The notes: a model not told the origin generated them from the sequence alone. A stretch of 64,000 nt of DNA from a bacterium (GCA_016716565.1 JADJWC010000003.1:310001-374000); one strand, 5' to 3'. Shown: positions 50,554 to 59,130, counted from the stretch's first letter. Program-made: numbers and translations.

Positions 50554-53247
50554 ATGCTGAGTGTTCGTTCTAAAGTTGCCTCTAAAATTTCTAAAATTAA
50601 AGAGGCAGAGGATTTTAATTTTGCGAACTGGTTAAAAAAACCATTTCAAGAAAATTATCCTGTTGATGCCCTTTCTTCCTATTTAAACGATATTCCGGAT
50701 CTTCAACTTGAATTTCTGGTTCCTGGAAATTCTAAGTTTAAGTTTGATATGAAGGAGCCGGATGTACATGATGAGTTAAAAAACTGCGAGTTCAAAAAGG
50801 TTCGAAGCAATGCAATCTTTTTCATGATTGCTGATGTTGTTGAAAATTCATTTGTGTTCAGGGATGTTGATGTAAAGCCGCGCACCTATAAAATTAAAAA
50901 AGTAAAGTTCCTGATTAACAATCCAGGGATGAGAGAGGTTAAGGTAAAGTTTGATGGTAAGCCTCCAGCTGATTACCAATTTGAACTTGTCGTTCCTGAA
51001 ATATTCAACTATCTCAGTAATCTTATTCCGGAGATTCTTAAAATCGATTTACTGGATTTTGAGGATTTGGCTTCCTCTTCTAAGAGAGTCGATATTACAA
51101 ACATCGAGATCGCAAAGTTCAAAAAATCAAAAATTGAAAAACAACCTCTCCCCGGTCTTCCTGATTCGAAGAAGACATTTAACATTAAAGTTCCACCTAT
51201 TGGAGTTTATAAATCCAAGCAAAATCAGATTAAGTTCCCAGAATTTTCTGTACCAACAGTTACTGAAGCACAAAACTTTCAGATTGCACGGGGAAAGAAT
51301 TTCTATGCTAATTTCAAATTAGCAAAGAAGGAATCAGTTCTCTATTATACAATACCGGATAAAACCGGTAAGACCGGACAAAACGCAGTTAGTCCAAAGG
51401 TAAGTCAACAACTTCAGGATCAGTTGAAGTTCATACTGAGTAACGTAAAAAGAATTGACTGGGAGAAGAATGTCAGACTGCATATTAAGCTGAAGAATTA
51501 TGAAGAATCCGGCGCAAAATTTTTAGCTGAAAATGAATGCGCATTGCTTCAGGATGAATTCGGAATTGATATTGAAAAAGAAGCCGTTGCTGCTTTAAAG
51601 ATTTTATTCGGTAATCGTGTGATTAAATCCGCCTTAATTGTTACCGACATAACAAAGCTTGGCAATCCGAATTTTGCAAAGCATCTTAATCTTGAAATCG
51701 GCTGGAGTGATAAAATTCAAAAGCACTGTCCAGACCAGGAATTCCACGTTATACAGGGAAACAATGATGAACGGGCTGAGATGTGGAATCAGACAAAGGC
51801 AATTGTTCTTGCTGATATTGACACTGCAATGAATGATTACAGATTGAAATTGCTCGAGGCAAAACGTCTTGATAAATTCGATTGTATTATTCTTGATTCT
51901 GTCGATGGTATATTATCGATGAAGGAAGTAAGCGATGAGTTCCTTTCTTCCATCAAACCAAAAATATTGTGGGCCACTACATCTTCACTAAATAATGATA
52001 TTCAGCACTCGCTTAACCAATTGTTGAATCCTCAGGTGAAAATTGATCGGGTTAAAATCAGAAGTAAAGCATTGATTGTGGCTGATACACCTAAATTCAT
52101 TTTGAATGAATATTGGTGCGACGCTGATGATAAGCAGGCATCAGAATTCAAGGCGGCATTGATTGAAGCAAGAAAGGAATTGAGACGTGTTCTTGAATCA
52201 GGTAATCCACTCAGGTTTGCCGCGAATATTTTCACTCTTTATCATAAATTAAATCAGCTCGGAAATTTTGCAACCGGTAAATCCAAGAGTCCTAAAACAG
52301 AGTTGCTGCTAAGACATGTATTGAACATCAAGGATAATGGGAAAAAAGTTCTGATCTTAACGCAGTATGAAAAGCTCGGCATAAAAAAGATAAGTGAAAT
52401 GCTTACACTTCATGATATCAGGCATCTGACAGCACCAAACGGATTATCTGCAGAAGAATTAAAAGAAAGAATTACAAATTTCCATCAGCAGAAAGATATC
52501 GTTGCATTCATATCGGATGCAAAAACTTCGAAGCTGAAATTTTCTGATATAGATGTACCGTATGTTATTAATTTCGATCAATGGTGGAGTCCGATGCCGA
52601 ATTGGGAACTTGAAGATATGTTTTCCAAATCAAGTGATGAAATCCATAATGAAAGTGTAAGTGTGCTGAATTATTACTCAGTCGGAACACTTGATCAGAA
52701 GGTTAGAGAAATGCTGCTGGAAGGTGATTTGATGAATCGCAATGTATTCGAACTTATGCAGCCAAAGATTTACGAGGAATTGATAACGATCGATGAATGG
52801 CTTAACATATTCGGAATGCCGGTAAGCGGTGAATCAAAGTTTTCTGAAGATACTTTTATTACTTCTGAAGTGATTAAAAAAATGACGATAGATGATTTCA
52901 GAAAAATGCTGGTGAGATTTTTTACAATCCTGGGGTATTCGGAAGTTGATATTCTTGAACTGCCGAACTCTCACTCATTTAATATTGTAGGAAAAGCTCA
53001 AAGAAACAGCAGAGTGTTCTTCCTTGTTGCTCGCGTAATTATGGAAAATAAAATCAGCAAAGCTGATGTAGAGAGTGTTATTGAAGAAACTATTTCTCCA
53101 AGACAGGATAAAATCTTTATTATCTCAAGAACTACCTTACCAAAAATAGATGAAAGTAAACTGAGAGAAAATGTCACTCTTCTTGATGGTCAGTCTTTAT
53201 CCGGATTTTTAGTCAGAGTCGGACTAACTGTTTCAAACAAACAATAA
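50554..53247 (+). CDS. Pseudo-SNF2 (SWI2-like) ATPase with a degenerate Mrr-like C-terminal domain
   Basis: 897 residues. An unfamiliar N-terminal region (1-310) precedes an SNF2-like two-lobe fold. Motif I, normally LADEMGLGKT, is ALLQDEFGIDIEKEA (330-344): no Gly-Lys-Thr. Motif Ia is ALIVTDITKL, and HVIQGNNDER (398-407) matches SNF2. Motif II, normally DEAH/Q, is ILDSVDG (446-452), and SGTP is replaced by ATTSS (474-478). Lobe 2 keeps VLILTQYEKLGIKKISEML and INFDQWWSPM, but motif VI (QAxxRxxR) is WELEDMFSKSSD with no arginines. Residues 776-892 resemble an Mrr nuclease fold (FFTILGYSEVDIL, FLVARVIMENKISKADVE, KIFIISRTTL, VTLLDGQSL), but the expected D and Q/E-x-K residues are missing. The fold seems real and the chemistry lost; I infer a DNA- or chromatin-binding scaffold. 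Confidence 0.75.
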   Translation: MLSVRSKVASKISKIKEAEDFNFANWLKKPFQENYPVDALSSYLNDIPDLQLEFLVPGNSKFKFDMKEPDVHDELKNCEFKKVRSNAIFFMIADVVENSFVFRDVDVKPRTYKIKKVKFLINNPGMREVKVKFDGKPPADYQFELVVPEIFNYLSNLIPEILKIDLLDFEDLASSSKRVDITNIEIAKFKKSKIEKQPLPGLPDSKKTFNIKVPPIGVYKSKQNQIKFPEFSVPTVTEAQNFQIARGKNFYANFKLAKKESVLYYTIPDKTGKTGQNAVSPKVSQQLQDQLKFILSNVKRIDWEKNVRLHIKLKNYEESGAKFLAENECALLQDEFGIDIEKEAVAALKILFGNRVIKSALIVTDITKLGNPNFAKHLNLEIGWSDKIQKHCPDQEFHVIQGNNDERAEMWNQTKAIVLADIDTAMNDYRLKLLEAKRLDKFDCIILDSVDGILSMKEVSDEFLSSIKPKILWATTSSLNNDIQHSLNQLLNPQVKIDRVKIRSKALIVADTPKFILNEYWCDADDKQASEFKAALIEARKELRRVLESGNPLRFAANIFTLYHKLNQLGNFATGKSKSPKTELLLRHVLNIKDNGKKVLILTQYEKLGIKKISEMLTLHDIRHLTAPNGLSAEELKERITNFHQQKDIVAFISDAKTSKLKFSDIDVPYVINFDQWWSPMPNWELEDMFSKSSDEIHNESVSVLNYYSVGTLDQKVREMLLEGDLMNRNVFELMQPKIYEELITIDEWLNIFGMPVSGESKFSEDTFITSEVIKKMTIDDFRKMLVRFFTILGYSEVDILELPNSHSFNIVGKAQRNSRVFFLVARVIMENKISKADVESVIEETISPRQDKIFIISRTTLPKIDESKLRENVTLLDGQSLSGFLVRVGLTVSNKQ

Positions 53248-53253
53248 ATTCAT

Positions 53254-54858
53254 TTAAAATAGTTCGTCATATTTAGTCCAGAGTTCCTCACCAAGTTCCC
53301 ACGCACGTTCAACGATAGCAGCCTGAGTTTCAATACAATACATTGTTAACTTTTCTTTTGCTTTTTCTCTGTCTGCACTCCAGAGTTGAAGTACTTCATC
53401 CTCAAAAGATTTTTGTTTTGCGAATAATTCCGCCTGCCATGGATCCCAGACAGCACGAACATCATGACGCATATCGCCCCAACGTTGAGCAGCGAGAGTT
53501 CCAAGATGATTGAATGCCCACCATGCAGAGTTTCGTGAAAAACCTGTAACTCTTCCATCAGTTGAAGAAGTTTTATGAACTCTGGTTATTCCTGCATAGA
53601 AAGGTGCATAGATTGAAGTTGCAACATTATCCCATGCTAGCCAGACAAGCCCGCCAATTTCATTTGGAAGCCAGCTTCTGCACTGGATTATCGTTGCGTA
53701 CATAGTGTACCATCTTGCAATTGTTCTTTCACCTCTCCAGCCCCAGCCGCCATTAATTTTAAAAAGTTTGTTCATATCATAAGGCATAAAAGGATTTGCA
53801 AGAGGGGAGATAACAGTTTTTCCACTGTCATCGGTTACGGTCAAATCTTTTACAAAATTGAATTCAGTTCCCTCATAGTAATCTGAAAAGATTTCAACCA
53901 TCTTTTCAAGTGTGACTAGCTTTTCCGGTTTTACTGAGAAAGGATAATTTTCAGAATTTGGATCCAGCTTTAGTGAAGGCGCGACAAGATCAAAAACTCT
54001 CCACTCTCTTCTTCTGGTTGCGAGTGAATTTCTATCAGCGTAAGCGTAGCAGAATTCAAAAGGTCCGTCTTCAGGTTTCCACCAGCCATGTTCTTTTGCC
54101 ACATCGAAAACATTTTTGGAATACATAAAATAATCAGGATTTTCTGTATCTATTTGTCTGATACGGCTTCCGTTTGCACCAACGAAAATGTGATCCTCCG
54201 GAACTCTTTGCGCTGCCCACACAGCACCGATTTTATCTTTGCCTGGTCCAAGTACTTCGAACACCCAGACTTCATTTGGATCTGCTATCGTCAGCATTTC
54301 GCCATCATCAATCCAGCCGTACATTTCCAGAAGTTCACCGGCAATTTCGATTGCTTCACGTGCAGTTTTTGCACGCTCGAGCATAAGCATACACAACCGC
54401 TGGCAGTCAATTAATCCTTTATCGGTTTTTAATTCTTCTCTTCCGCCGAAAGTTGTTTCACCGATTGCAACCTGCTGATCATTGATGCAGGGATATGCTG
54501 TGTTGATATATCCGTATGTGTAATCGATCTGAGGTATTTGTCCTGTTGGAATATTACTATAAGCGGGCATTTTTTGTGTGTCGTCGATTCCTCTTTTGTA
54601 TAGAGTGACCAATTCATCACTATCATGACGCATTGCAGGAACAATATCCAGATTGCTTCGTGTTCTGTGACTATCATCTGTGTGTGATGTCATTACAGAA
54701 CCATCAAAAGATGCGAGCTTCCCAACTGCAACAGTTGTGCATCCATCGGGAATTCCGCCTTCCCAATCTGGTTTATCTTCCCCATTTGTTTGTTTGTTTT
54801 GTGAGAAAGCAGTTAGACAAAATAATATTAGCGCAATCGGTAGAAATATTCTGAACAT
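53254..54858 (-). CDS. C69-family dipeptidase (U34-like)
   Basis: 534 residues with an N-terminal signal peptide (about 1-19). The catalytic Cys is in IPDGCTTVAVGKLASFDGS, which begins the Ntn-hydrolase domain; DDSHRTRSNLDIVPA and NEVWVFEVLGPGK follow, as in Lactobacillus PepD-type dipeptidases. Because a signal peptide precedes the cysteine, the nucleophile would not be N-terminal until processing. It releases dipeptides, probably outside the inner membrane. It ends six bases from the SNF2-like gene, tail to tail. Confidence 0.88.
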   Translation of the reverse strand: MFRIFLPIALILFCLTAFSQNKQTNGEDKPDWEGGIPDGCTTVAVGKLASFDGSVMTSHTDDSHRTRSNLDIVPAMRHDSDELVTLYKRGIDDTQKMPAYSNIPTGQIPQIDYTYGYINTAYPCINDQQVAIGETTFGGREELKTDKGLIDCQRLCMLMLERAKTAREAIEIAGELLEMYGWIDDGEMLTIADPNEVWVFEVLGPGKDKIGAVWAAQRVPEDHIFVGANGSRIRQIDTENPDYFMYSKNVFDVAKEHGWWKPEDGPFEFCYAYADRNSLATRRREWRVFDLVAPSLKLDPNSENYPFSVKPEKLVTLEKMVEIFSDYYEGTEFNFVKDLTVTDDSGKTVISPLANPFMPYDMNKLFKINGGWGWRGERTIARWYTMYATIIQCRSWLPNEIGGLVWLAWDNVATSIYAPFYAGITRVHKTSSTDGRVTGFSRNSAWWAFNHLGTLAAQRWGDMRHDVRAVWDPWQAELFAKQKSFEDEVLQLWSADREKAKEKLTMYCIETQAAIVERAWELGEELWTKYDELF

Positions 54859-54940
54859 TTGTATTCCTCAGATTTAGTTGATTGATAATCAATATTGGAA
54901 ATATAAAAAGGTTGGTAGGAATTATGAAAATAAAATGTGA

Positions 54941-54987
54941 GGTTGTCGAGTAATTCCGAGCGGAGCGAGGAATGTATCGAGACAACC
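54941..54987. repeat. Intergenic palindrome 1
   Basis: GGTTGTC at 54941-54947 and GACAACC at 54981-54987 form the ends; ATTCC (54952-54956) and its partner GGAAT add an inner stem. The middle is G+C-rich (GAGCGGAGCGAG), unlike its AT-rich flanks. No T-run follows on either strand, so it is more likely a REP-like repeat than a terminator. Confidence 0.6.
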
Positions 54988-54995
54988 ATTCCGAC

Positions 54996-55037
54996 GGTGT
55001 CTTCGATAAGTTCATCTCTGATGAACACTCAGACACC
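54996..55037. repeat. Intergenic palindrome 2, eight bases from palindrome 1
   Basis: GGTGTC (54996-55001) and GACACC (55032-55037) pair, as do GTTCAT and ATGAAC inside, around a CTCTG loop. On the plus strand TTTTT follows, giving a terminator shape, but no plus-strand gene ends here. It lies directly after the Ycf48-like gene. The neighbouring pair of similar palindromes suggests a repeated element. Confidence 0.6.
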
Positions 55038-55048
55038 TTTTTAAATTA

Positions 55049-56596
55049 TCATCTCAGCAAAACCATTTTTCTTGTCTTAGAAAACTGACCAGCTTTCAAC
55101 TGATAAAAATAAATCCCGGTTGGAAGAGTTGCAGCGTTAAATTCAACTTCATAATCACCAGCGGATTTTTCTTCGTTAACAAGTGTTGTAACTTCTCTTC
55201 CGAGTATGTCGTAAACTTTTAGCGTTACCAGTTGTAGAGACGAGGCATGCCTCGTCTCTACGGCAGGAAATGAATATTTTATTTTTGTAACTGGATTAAA
55301 CGGGTTGGGGTAGTTTTGCTGTAGAGAAAATCTATTTGCAAATGGAATCTCGACTTCTACAATTTGTGAATACTCAAACGTTCCATCGTAATCAATTTGT
55401 TTTAGTTTGTATTGATACTTGCCCGGTTTAACATCGTTATCTGTAAAAGAGTAATTTTGAGTTTCTGTTGTTGTTCCGTGTCCGGGAACAAAACATATTT
55501 TATTCCATTCTTCGCTGTCATTCTGAGTTTTGCGAAGAATCTCAAAACCAGAGTTGTTAGTTTCTGTTGCTGTTGACCAGTTGAGAATTATTTTATTTAC
55601 ATCTAAAGTAGCAGTAAATGAAATTAATTCTACTGGTGTTCCACCATTATTTGTATGTAAAACCGTACCATTCCAGCCAACGGCCCATCCATGGTTTGCA
55701 TCTGTAAATGATACTGCTATTAAAGTATTATCCGTTGAACTAGGTTGATTAATCCAACTTAGTCCCGCATTTGTTGTCCTAAACACTACTCCATATTCTC
55801 CAACAGCTGATCCATTAATTGAATCAGTACAAGAGACGCCCCGAAGTGGATTAACTGTTTCGAATAATTGGACATTCCAATTATCCCCGCCATCAAAAGT
55901 TCTAAGTATAATTTTTGTTCTAAAATATAAAGTCCAATATCCACCGACAACTGAACAATTATTAATATCAACGAAAGATACACCGAATAATTCTTCAGGC
56001 ATTCCCTCAAGTTTTGTCATCCAAGTTTCGCCACCATCTGTTGTTTTAAGAATAATCCCACCTTGTGTGGTTCCTCCAACTGCAATTCCATTGTTCACAT
56101 CCACAAATGATATGTTATTAATATGCTTTCCAGTACCGCTTGACTTTGGAATCCACGTTTGCCCACCATCGACAGTTTTTAATATTGTTCCAAAATATCC
56201 TACAGCAACTGCAACATTTTCATTTAGCATTTGGATTCCCAAGAATGTATAATTTGTCCCACTAGTTAGTTCTAACCAGTTTTGTCCTCCATTAGTTGTT
56301 TTTAGGATAGTTCCATAAGTCCCAACTGCAAAGCCGTTGTATTCATCAATGAATGAAACCCCTAATAAATCATTAGTTGTTCCACTTATTTGTGTAAGCC
56401 AGTCATCCCCACCATTCGTTGTTCTAATAATTATTCCAGTTCCACCAACTGCAGTTCCATTGAGTGAATCCGTGAAGTCTAATCCATAAAGAGCTTGACT
56501 GTTTCCACTATTTTGCTGATACCACTGTGCAGATATACTAATCGAAAGAATAAAAACCAGGAGAGATATTTTAAGGGTTCGCATTTTACGCTCCAT
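55049..56596 (-). CDS. Secreted Ycf48-like beta-propeller protein with type IX sorting domain
   Basis: 515 residues. Signal peptide at 1-23, then about six propeller units, each with an ILKTTNGGQNW-like motif (IIRTTNGGDDW, ILKTVDGGQTW, ILKTTDGGETW, VFRTTNAGLSW), as in photosystem II assembly factor Ycf48 and BNR proteins. A fibronectin-like domain follows (about 335-420), then the sorting domain from YPNPFNPVTKIKY to the end. Inside the sorting domain, a 28-base palindrome (55234-55261) inserts VETRHASSL in frame. Role unknown; probably a surface protein. Confidence 0.85.
   Translation of the reverse strand: MERKMRTLKISLLVFILSISISAQWYQQNSGNSQALYGLDFTDSLNGTAVGGTGIIIRTTNGGDDWLTQISGTTNDLLGVSFIDEYNGFAVGTYGTILKTTNGGQNWLELTSGTNYTFLGIQMLNENVAVAVGYFGTILKTVDGGQTWIPKSSGTGKHINNISFVDVNNGIAVGGTTQGGIILKTTDGGETWMTKLEGMPEELFGVSFVDINNCSVVGGYWTLYFRTKIILRTFDGGDNWNVQLFETVNPLRGVSCTDSINGSAVGEYGVVFRTTNAGLSWINQPSSTDNTLIAVSFTDANHGWAVGWNGTVLHTNNGGTPVELISFTATLDVNKIILNWSTATETNNSGFEILRKTQNDSEEWNKICFVPGHGTTTETQNYSFTDNDVKPGKYQYKLKQIDYDGTFEYSQIVEVEIPFANRFSLQQNYPNPFNPVTKIKYSFPAVETRHASSLQLVTLKVYDILGREVTTLVNEEKSAGDYEVEFNAATLPTGIYFYQLKAGQFSKTRKMVLLR
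55234..55261. repeat. Perfect 28-base palindrome inserted in frame in a coding region
   Basis: GTAGAGACGAGGCA followed directly by its exact reverse complement TGCCTCGTCTCTAC. It lies inside the sorting domain of the Ycf48-like gene and codes V-E-T-R-H-A-S-S-L. The related sorting domain at 16907-18697 has only a four-residue EGSY loop at the same place (between P and VSLKVYN), so the palindrome looks like a later insertion. The start GTAGAG-R-CGA is shared with the hairpin at 41317-41338. Confidence 0.85.
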
Positions 56597-56671
56597 TAAA
56601 TGTTAAACTCAATGGAAACTTAAAAAATTATTTTGAGAAATGCGAGAGGTATTATTTAAGTTGTAGCTCAG

Positions 56672-56752
56672 TCCGCCTCAGGCGGATCCAGTCCTGAGAT
56701 TTTGTAATTTCCTACGCACAACTGCAATTTGCTCAGTTCAAGAGAACTGAGC
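56672..56752. repeat. Two inverted repeats in the asnS upstream region
   Basis: TCCGCC (56672-56677) and GGCGGA (56681-56686) form a short stem with a TCA loop. GCTCAGTTC (56731-56739) and GAACTGAGC (56744-56752) form a perfect nine-base-pair stem with an AAGA loop, and a T-tract begins seven bases later. This is between the divergent Ycf48-like and asnS genes, so the terminator shape has no gene to end; a repeat element is more likely. Confidence 0.55.
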
Positions 56753-56790
56753 TAAGGTATTTTTTTATCCTCCGAATCAAAAAAAATCTT

Positions 56791-56798
56791 TATATTTG
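56791..56798 (+). promoter_or_regulatory. Candidate Bacteroidota-type -7 element before asnS
   Basis: TATATTTG fits the TAnnTTTG -7 consensus of Bacteroidota primary-sigma promoters and lies 30 bases before the asnS ATG. A clear TTTG -33 box is not seen at the correct distance; a T-rich stretch takes its place. Consensus use in Ignavibacteria is assumed, so this is tentative. Confidence 0.35.
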
Positions 56799-56828
56799 GC
56801 TTCAATTTTTTAAGAAAAAACTACATTA

Positions 56829-58124
56829 ATGCAGAAAGTATTCATCAATAAACTAAAAGACTACGTTGGTCAGGAAGTTACGCTTCACGGCTGGCTTTTC
56901 AACAAGCGTTCAAGCGGAAAAATCAGGTTTGTAATTTTAAGAGACGGAACCGGTTATGTTCAGTGTGTTTACTTCAAAGGAAATGTTTCGGAAGAAATTT
57001 TTGAATTGGCTGATAAGATTGGACAGGAATCTTCCATAATCGTAACAGGAAGAGTTAAAGAAGATGCGCGACAGGTTGGCGGAGTTGAAATTGATGCAAC
57101 CGGTTTGACAGTTATCCAGGATGCAAAAGATTATCCAATCACTCCAAAAGAACACGGACCGGAATTCTTACTCGATAATCGTCATCTCTGGCTTCGTTCA
57201 AAAAGACAGGTTGCGATAATGAGAATTCGTCATCGCATAATAAAAGCTATCAGAGATTTTTTTGATGAACGCGATTTCGTTTTGATGGATCCGCCGATAC
57301 TCACTCCAAATGCTGTTGAAGGAACATCAACATTATTTGAAACTCCGTACTTCGATCTTGGAAATGCTTATTTAACTCAGTCGGGACAGCTTTACGCAGA
57401 AGCCGGGGCAATGGCTCACGGGAAAGTTTATACTTTCGGTCCAACATTCAGAGCCGAGAAATCAAAAACAAGAAGACACTTAACCGAATTCTGGATGTGT
57501 GAACCTGAAGTTGCGTATGCAGATTTAAATGACGATATGGATTTAGCAGAATCAATGCTTGAGTACATTGTTCAAACAGTTTTGAAGGAAAGAGCGGAAG
57601 AGTTAAAAATTCTTGAACGTGATACAACAAAGTTGGAAAAAGTTGTTCGTCCGTTTCCAAGAATCAGTTATGATGAGGCAGTTGAAATTCTCCACAAGAA
57701 CGGAGTAAAGTTTGAGTGGGGAAATGACTTCGGTGCACCGGATGAAACAGTAATTGTCCAGCAGTTCGACAAGCCGGTAATGGTTCATCGTTATCCTGCA
57801 GAAGTAAAAGCATTTTATATGAAACGCGATCCGGAAAATCCGAAAGTCGCACTTGCAGTTGATGTTCTTGCACCTGAAGGTTACGGTGAAATAATTGGTG
57901 GAAGCCAAAGAGAAGATAGTCTTGATGAACTGATTGCAAGAATTAAAGAGCACAATCTTCCTCAGGAAGTCTTCGAATGGTATCTTGATCTAAGAAGATA
58001 TGGAACTGTTCCTCACGCTGGATTCGGAATCGGTCTCGAACGAACTGTAAGCTGGATTTGCGGACTCGACCATTTAAGGGAAGCGATTCCGTTCCCGAGG
58101 ATGATTTACCGTAATACGCCGTGA
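56829..58124 (+). CDS. asnS: Asparaginyl-tRNA synthetase
   Basis: 431 residues, class IIb. N-terminal OB-fold anticodon domain (VTLHGWLFNKRSSGKIRFVILRDG), motif 2 (TFRAEKSKTRRHLTEFWMCEPE), and motif 3 (GFGIGLERTVSWICGL). It charges tRNA-Asn. The closest relative in class, AspRS, has a different flipping loop; the ending PFPRMIYRNTP and motif 2 with EFWMCEPE point to AsnRS. The following gene is nuoJ after 181 bases. Confidence 0.96.
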   Translation: MQKVFINKLKDYVGQEVTLHGWLFNKRSSGKIRFVILRDGTGYVQCVYFKGNVSEEIFELADKIGQESSIIVTGRVKEDARQVGGVEIDATGLTVIQDAKDYPITPKEHGPEFLLDNRHLWLRSKRQVAIMRIRHRIIKAIRDFFDERDFVLMDPPILTPNAVEGTSTLFETPYFDLGNAYLTQSGQLYAEAGAMAHGKVYTFGPTFRAEKSKTRRHLTEFWMCEPEVAYADLNDDMDLAESMLEYIVQTVLKERAEELKILERDTTKLEKVVRPFPRISYDEAVEILHKNGVKFEWGNDFGAPDETVIVQQFDKPVMVHRYPAEVKAFYMKRDPENPKVALAVDVLAPEGYGEIIGGSQREDSLDELIARIKEHNLPQEVFEWYLDLRRYGTVPHAGFGIGLERTVSWICGLDHLREAIPFPRMIYRNTP

Positions 58125-58270
58125 CTGGTGTGTAAGTAGTTGGTAGTTAGTAGTAAGTAGTTGGAGAACCTGGAGTTTTGATTTGAAAAAGATTTTCACT
58201 TCGATTAAATTAACGGCACAACAAAATTTAAAATCTGCAGAACAAGCTGAAAAACGATAAAAAACATATT

Positions 58271-58301
58271 CCCTCATACATCAACCATCTTCCATTGAGG
58301 G
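58271..58301 (+). promoter_or_regulatory. Hairpin that may hide the nuoJ ribosome-binding site
   Basis: CCCTCA (58271-58276) can pair with TGAGGG (58296-58301). The 3' arm contains GAGG, the Shine-Dalgarno sequence for the nuoJ ATG at 58306. Pairing would block initiation. The stem is only six base pairs with a 19-base loop, so a regulatory function is a possibility only. Confidence 0.3.
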
Positions 58302-58305
58302 CACG

Positions 58306-58821
58306 ATGACTTTAGAGGTATTGCTTTTCATAATCTTCGCTTCTATCTGTGCTGTCTCAGCAGTATTGATGGTTACCAGGCCAAACCCGATTATTTCAGC
58401 ACTGTTCCTGGTTATAAATTTTTGTTCACTTGCCGGATTGTATCTTACATTAAATGCTCAATTTATTGCTGTTGCACAGGTTATTGTTTATGCCGGCGCG
58501 ATTATGGTATTCTTTCTCTTTGTAATTATGCTTCTTAATCCTGAAAGAGAAAAAAGATTTTTTGAGCAGAAAAAAAAGCTCAGAATATTTGTAATTGCCG
58601 TTGTTGCTTTAGTCCTGTTGCAGGTTATCTATATAATCTTTCTCTCGAGCCCGTCTGAAAAAATTTCATCCGATGCTGCCCGAAGTATTGAAACGGGAAC
58701 GATTGAAAATATCGGAAGGGAAATGTTCACCAATTACATTTTGCCATTTGAAGCTGCTGGTTATTTACTTCTTGCAGCAACGATTGGCGCATTAGTTTTA
58801 GCAAAAAAGAAATTCGAATAA
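58306..58821 (+). CDS. nuoJ: NADH-quinone oxidoreductase subunit J
   Basis: 171 residues, five membrane segments. Recognisable by LLFIIFASICAVSAVLMVTRPNPIISALFLVINF and FIAVAQVIVYAGAIMVFFLFVIMLLNPE, the conserved pi-bulge helix region of NuoJ/ND6. It is part of the membrane arm of Complex I, contributing to the E-channel that connects quinone reduction with proton pumping. First gene of nuoJKLM in the window; nuoA-I are not adjacent (asnS precedes), which means the complex is encoded in at least two places. Confidence 0.95.
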   Translation: MTLEVLLFIIFASICAVSAVLMVTRPNPIISALFLVINFCSLAGLYLTLNAQFIAVAQVIVYAGAIMVFFLFVIMLLNPEREKRFFEQKKKLRIFVIAVVALVLLQVIYIIFLSSPSEKISSDAARSIETGTIENIGREMFTNYILPFEAAGYLLLAATIGALVLAKKKFE

Positions 58822-58824
58822 GCT

Positions 58825-59130
58825 ATGTCAATACCGATAGAATATTATTTAATACTTAGCGCTTTTATGTTCACAGTCGGAATAGTTGGTGTGCTGACGC
58901 GCAGAAATGCAATCGTTGTGTTTATGTGCATTGAATTGATGCTCAACTCAGCTAATCTTACATTGATTACTTTTTCGTCGTATTTAGGTGATGTCGGCGG
59001 ACAGCTTTTTGTATTCTTTGTGATGGCGGTTGCAGCTGCTGAAGCAGCAGTCGGGTTGGCTATCATCATCGCTATTTATAGAAATAAACTTACAGTTAAT
59101 ATTGATCAGATAAATATTCTCAAATGGTAA
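58825..59130 (+). CDS. nuoK: NADH-quinone oxidoreductase subunit K
   Basis: 101 residues, three membrane helices, the standard length. Signature GVLTRRNAIVVFMCIELMLNSANLTLI with the conserved membrane glutamate, and FFVMAVAAAEAAVGLAIIIAIYR with the second glutamate. NuoK is homologous to MrpC. The start is three bases after nuoJ. Confidence 0.97.
   Translation: MSIPIEYYLILSAFMFTVGIVGVLTRRNAIVVFMCIELMLNSANLTLITFSSYLGDVGGQLFVFFVMAVAAAEAAVGLAIIIAIYRNKLTVNIDQINILKW

Noticed and set aside
58125..58200. Repeated TAGTTGGTAG-like units after asnS
   Set aside because: Short, imperfect microrepeats (tagttggtagttagtagtaa) without other features; probably replication slippage.
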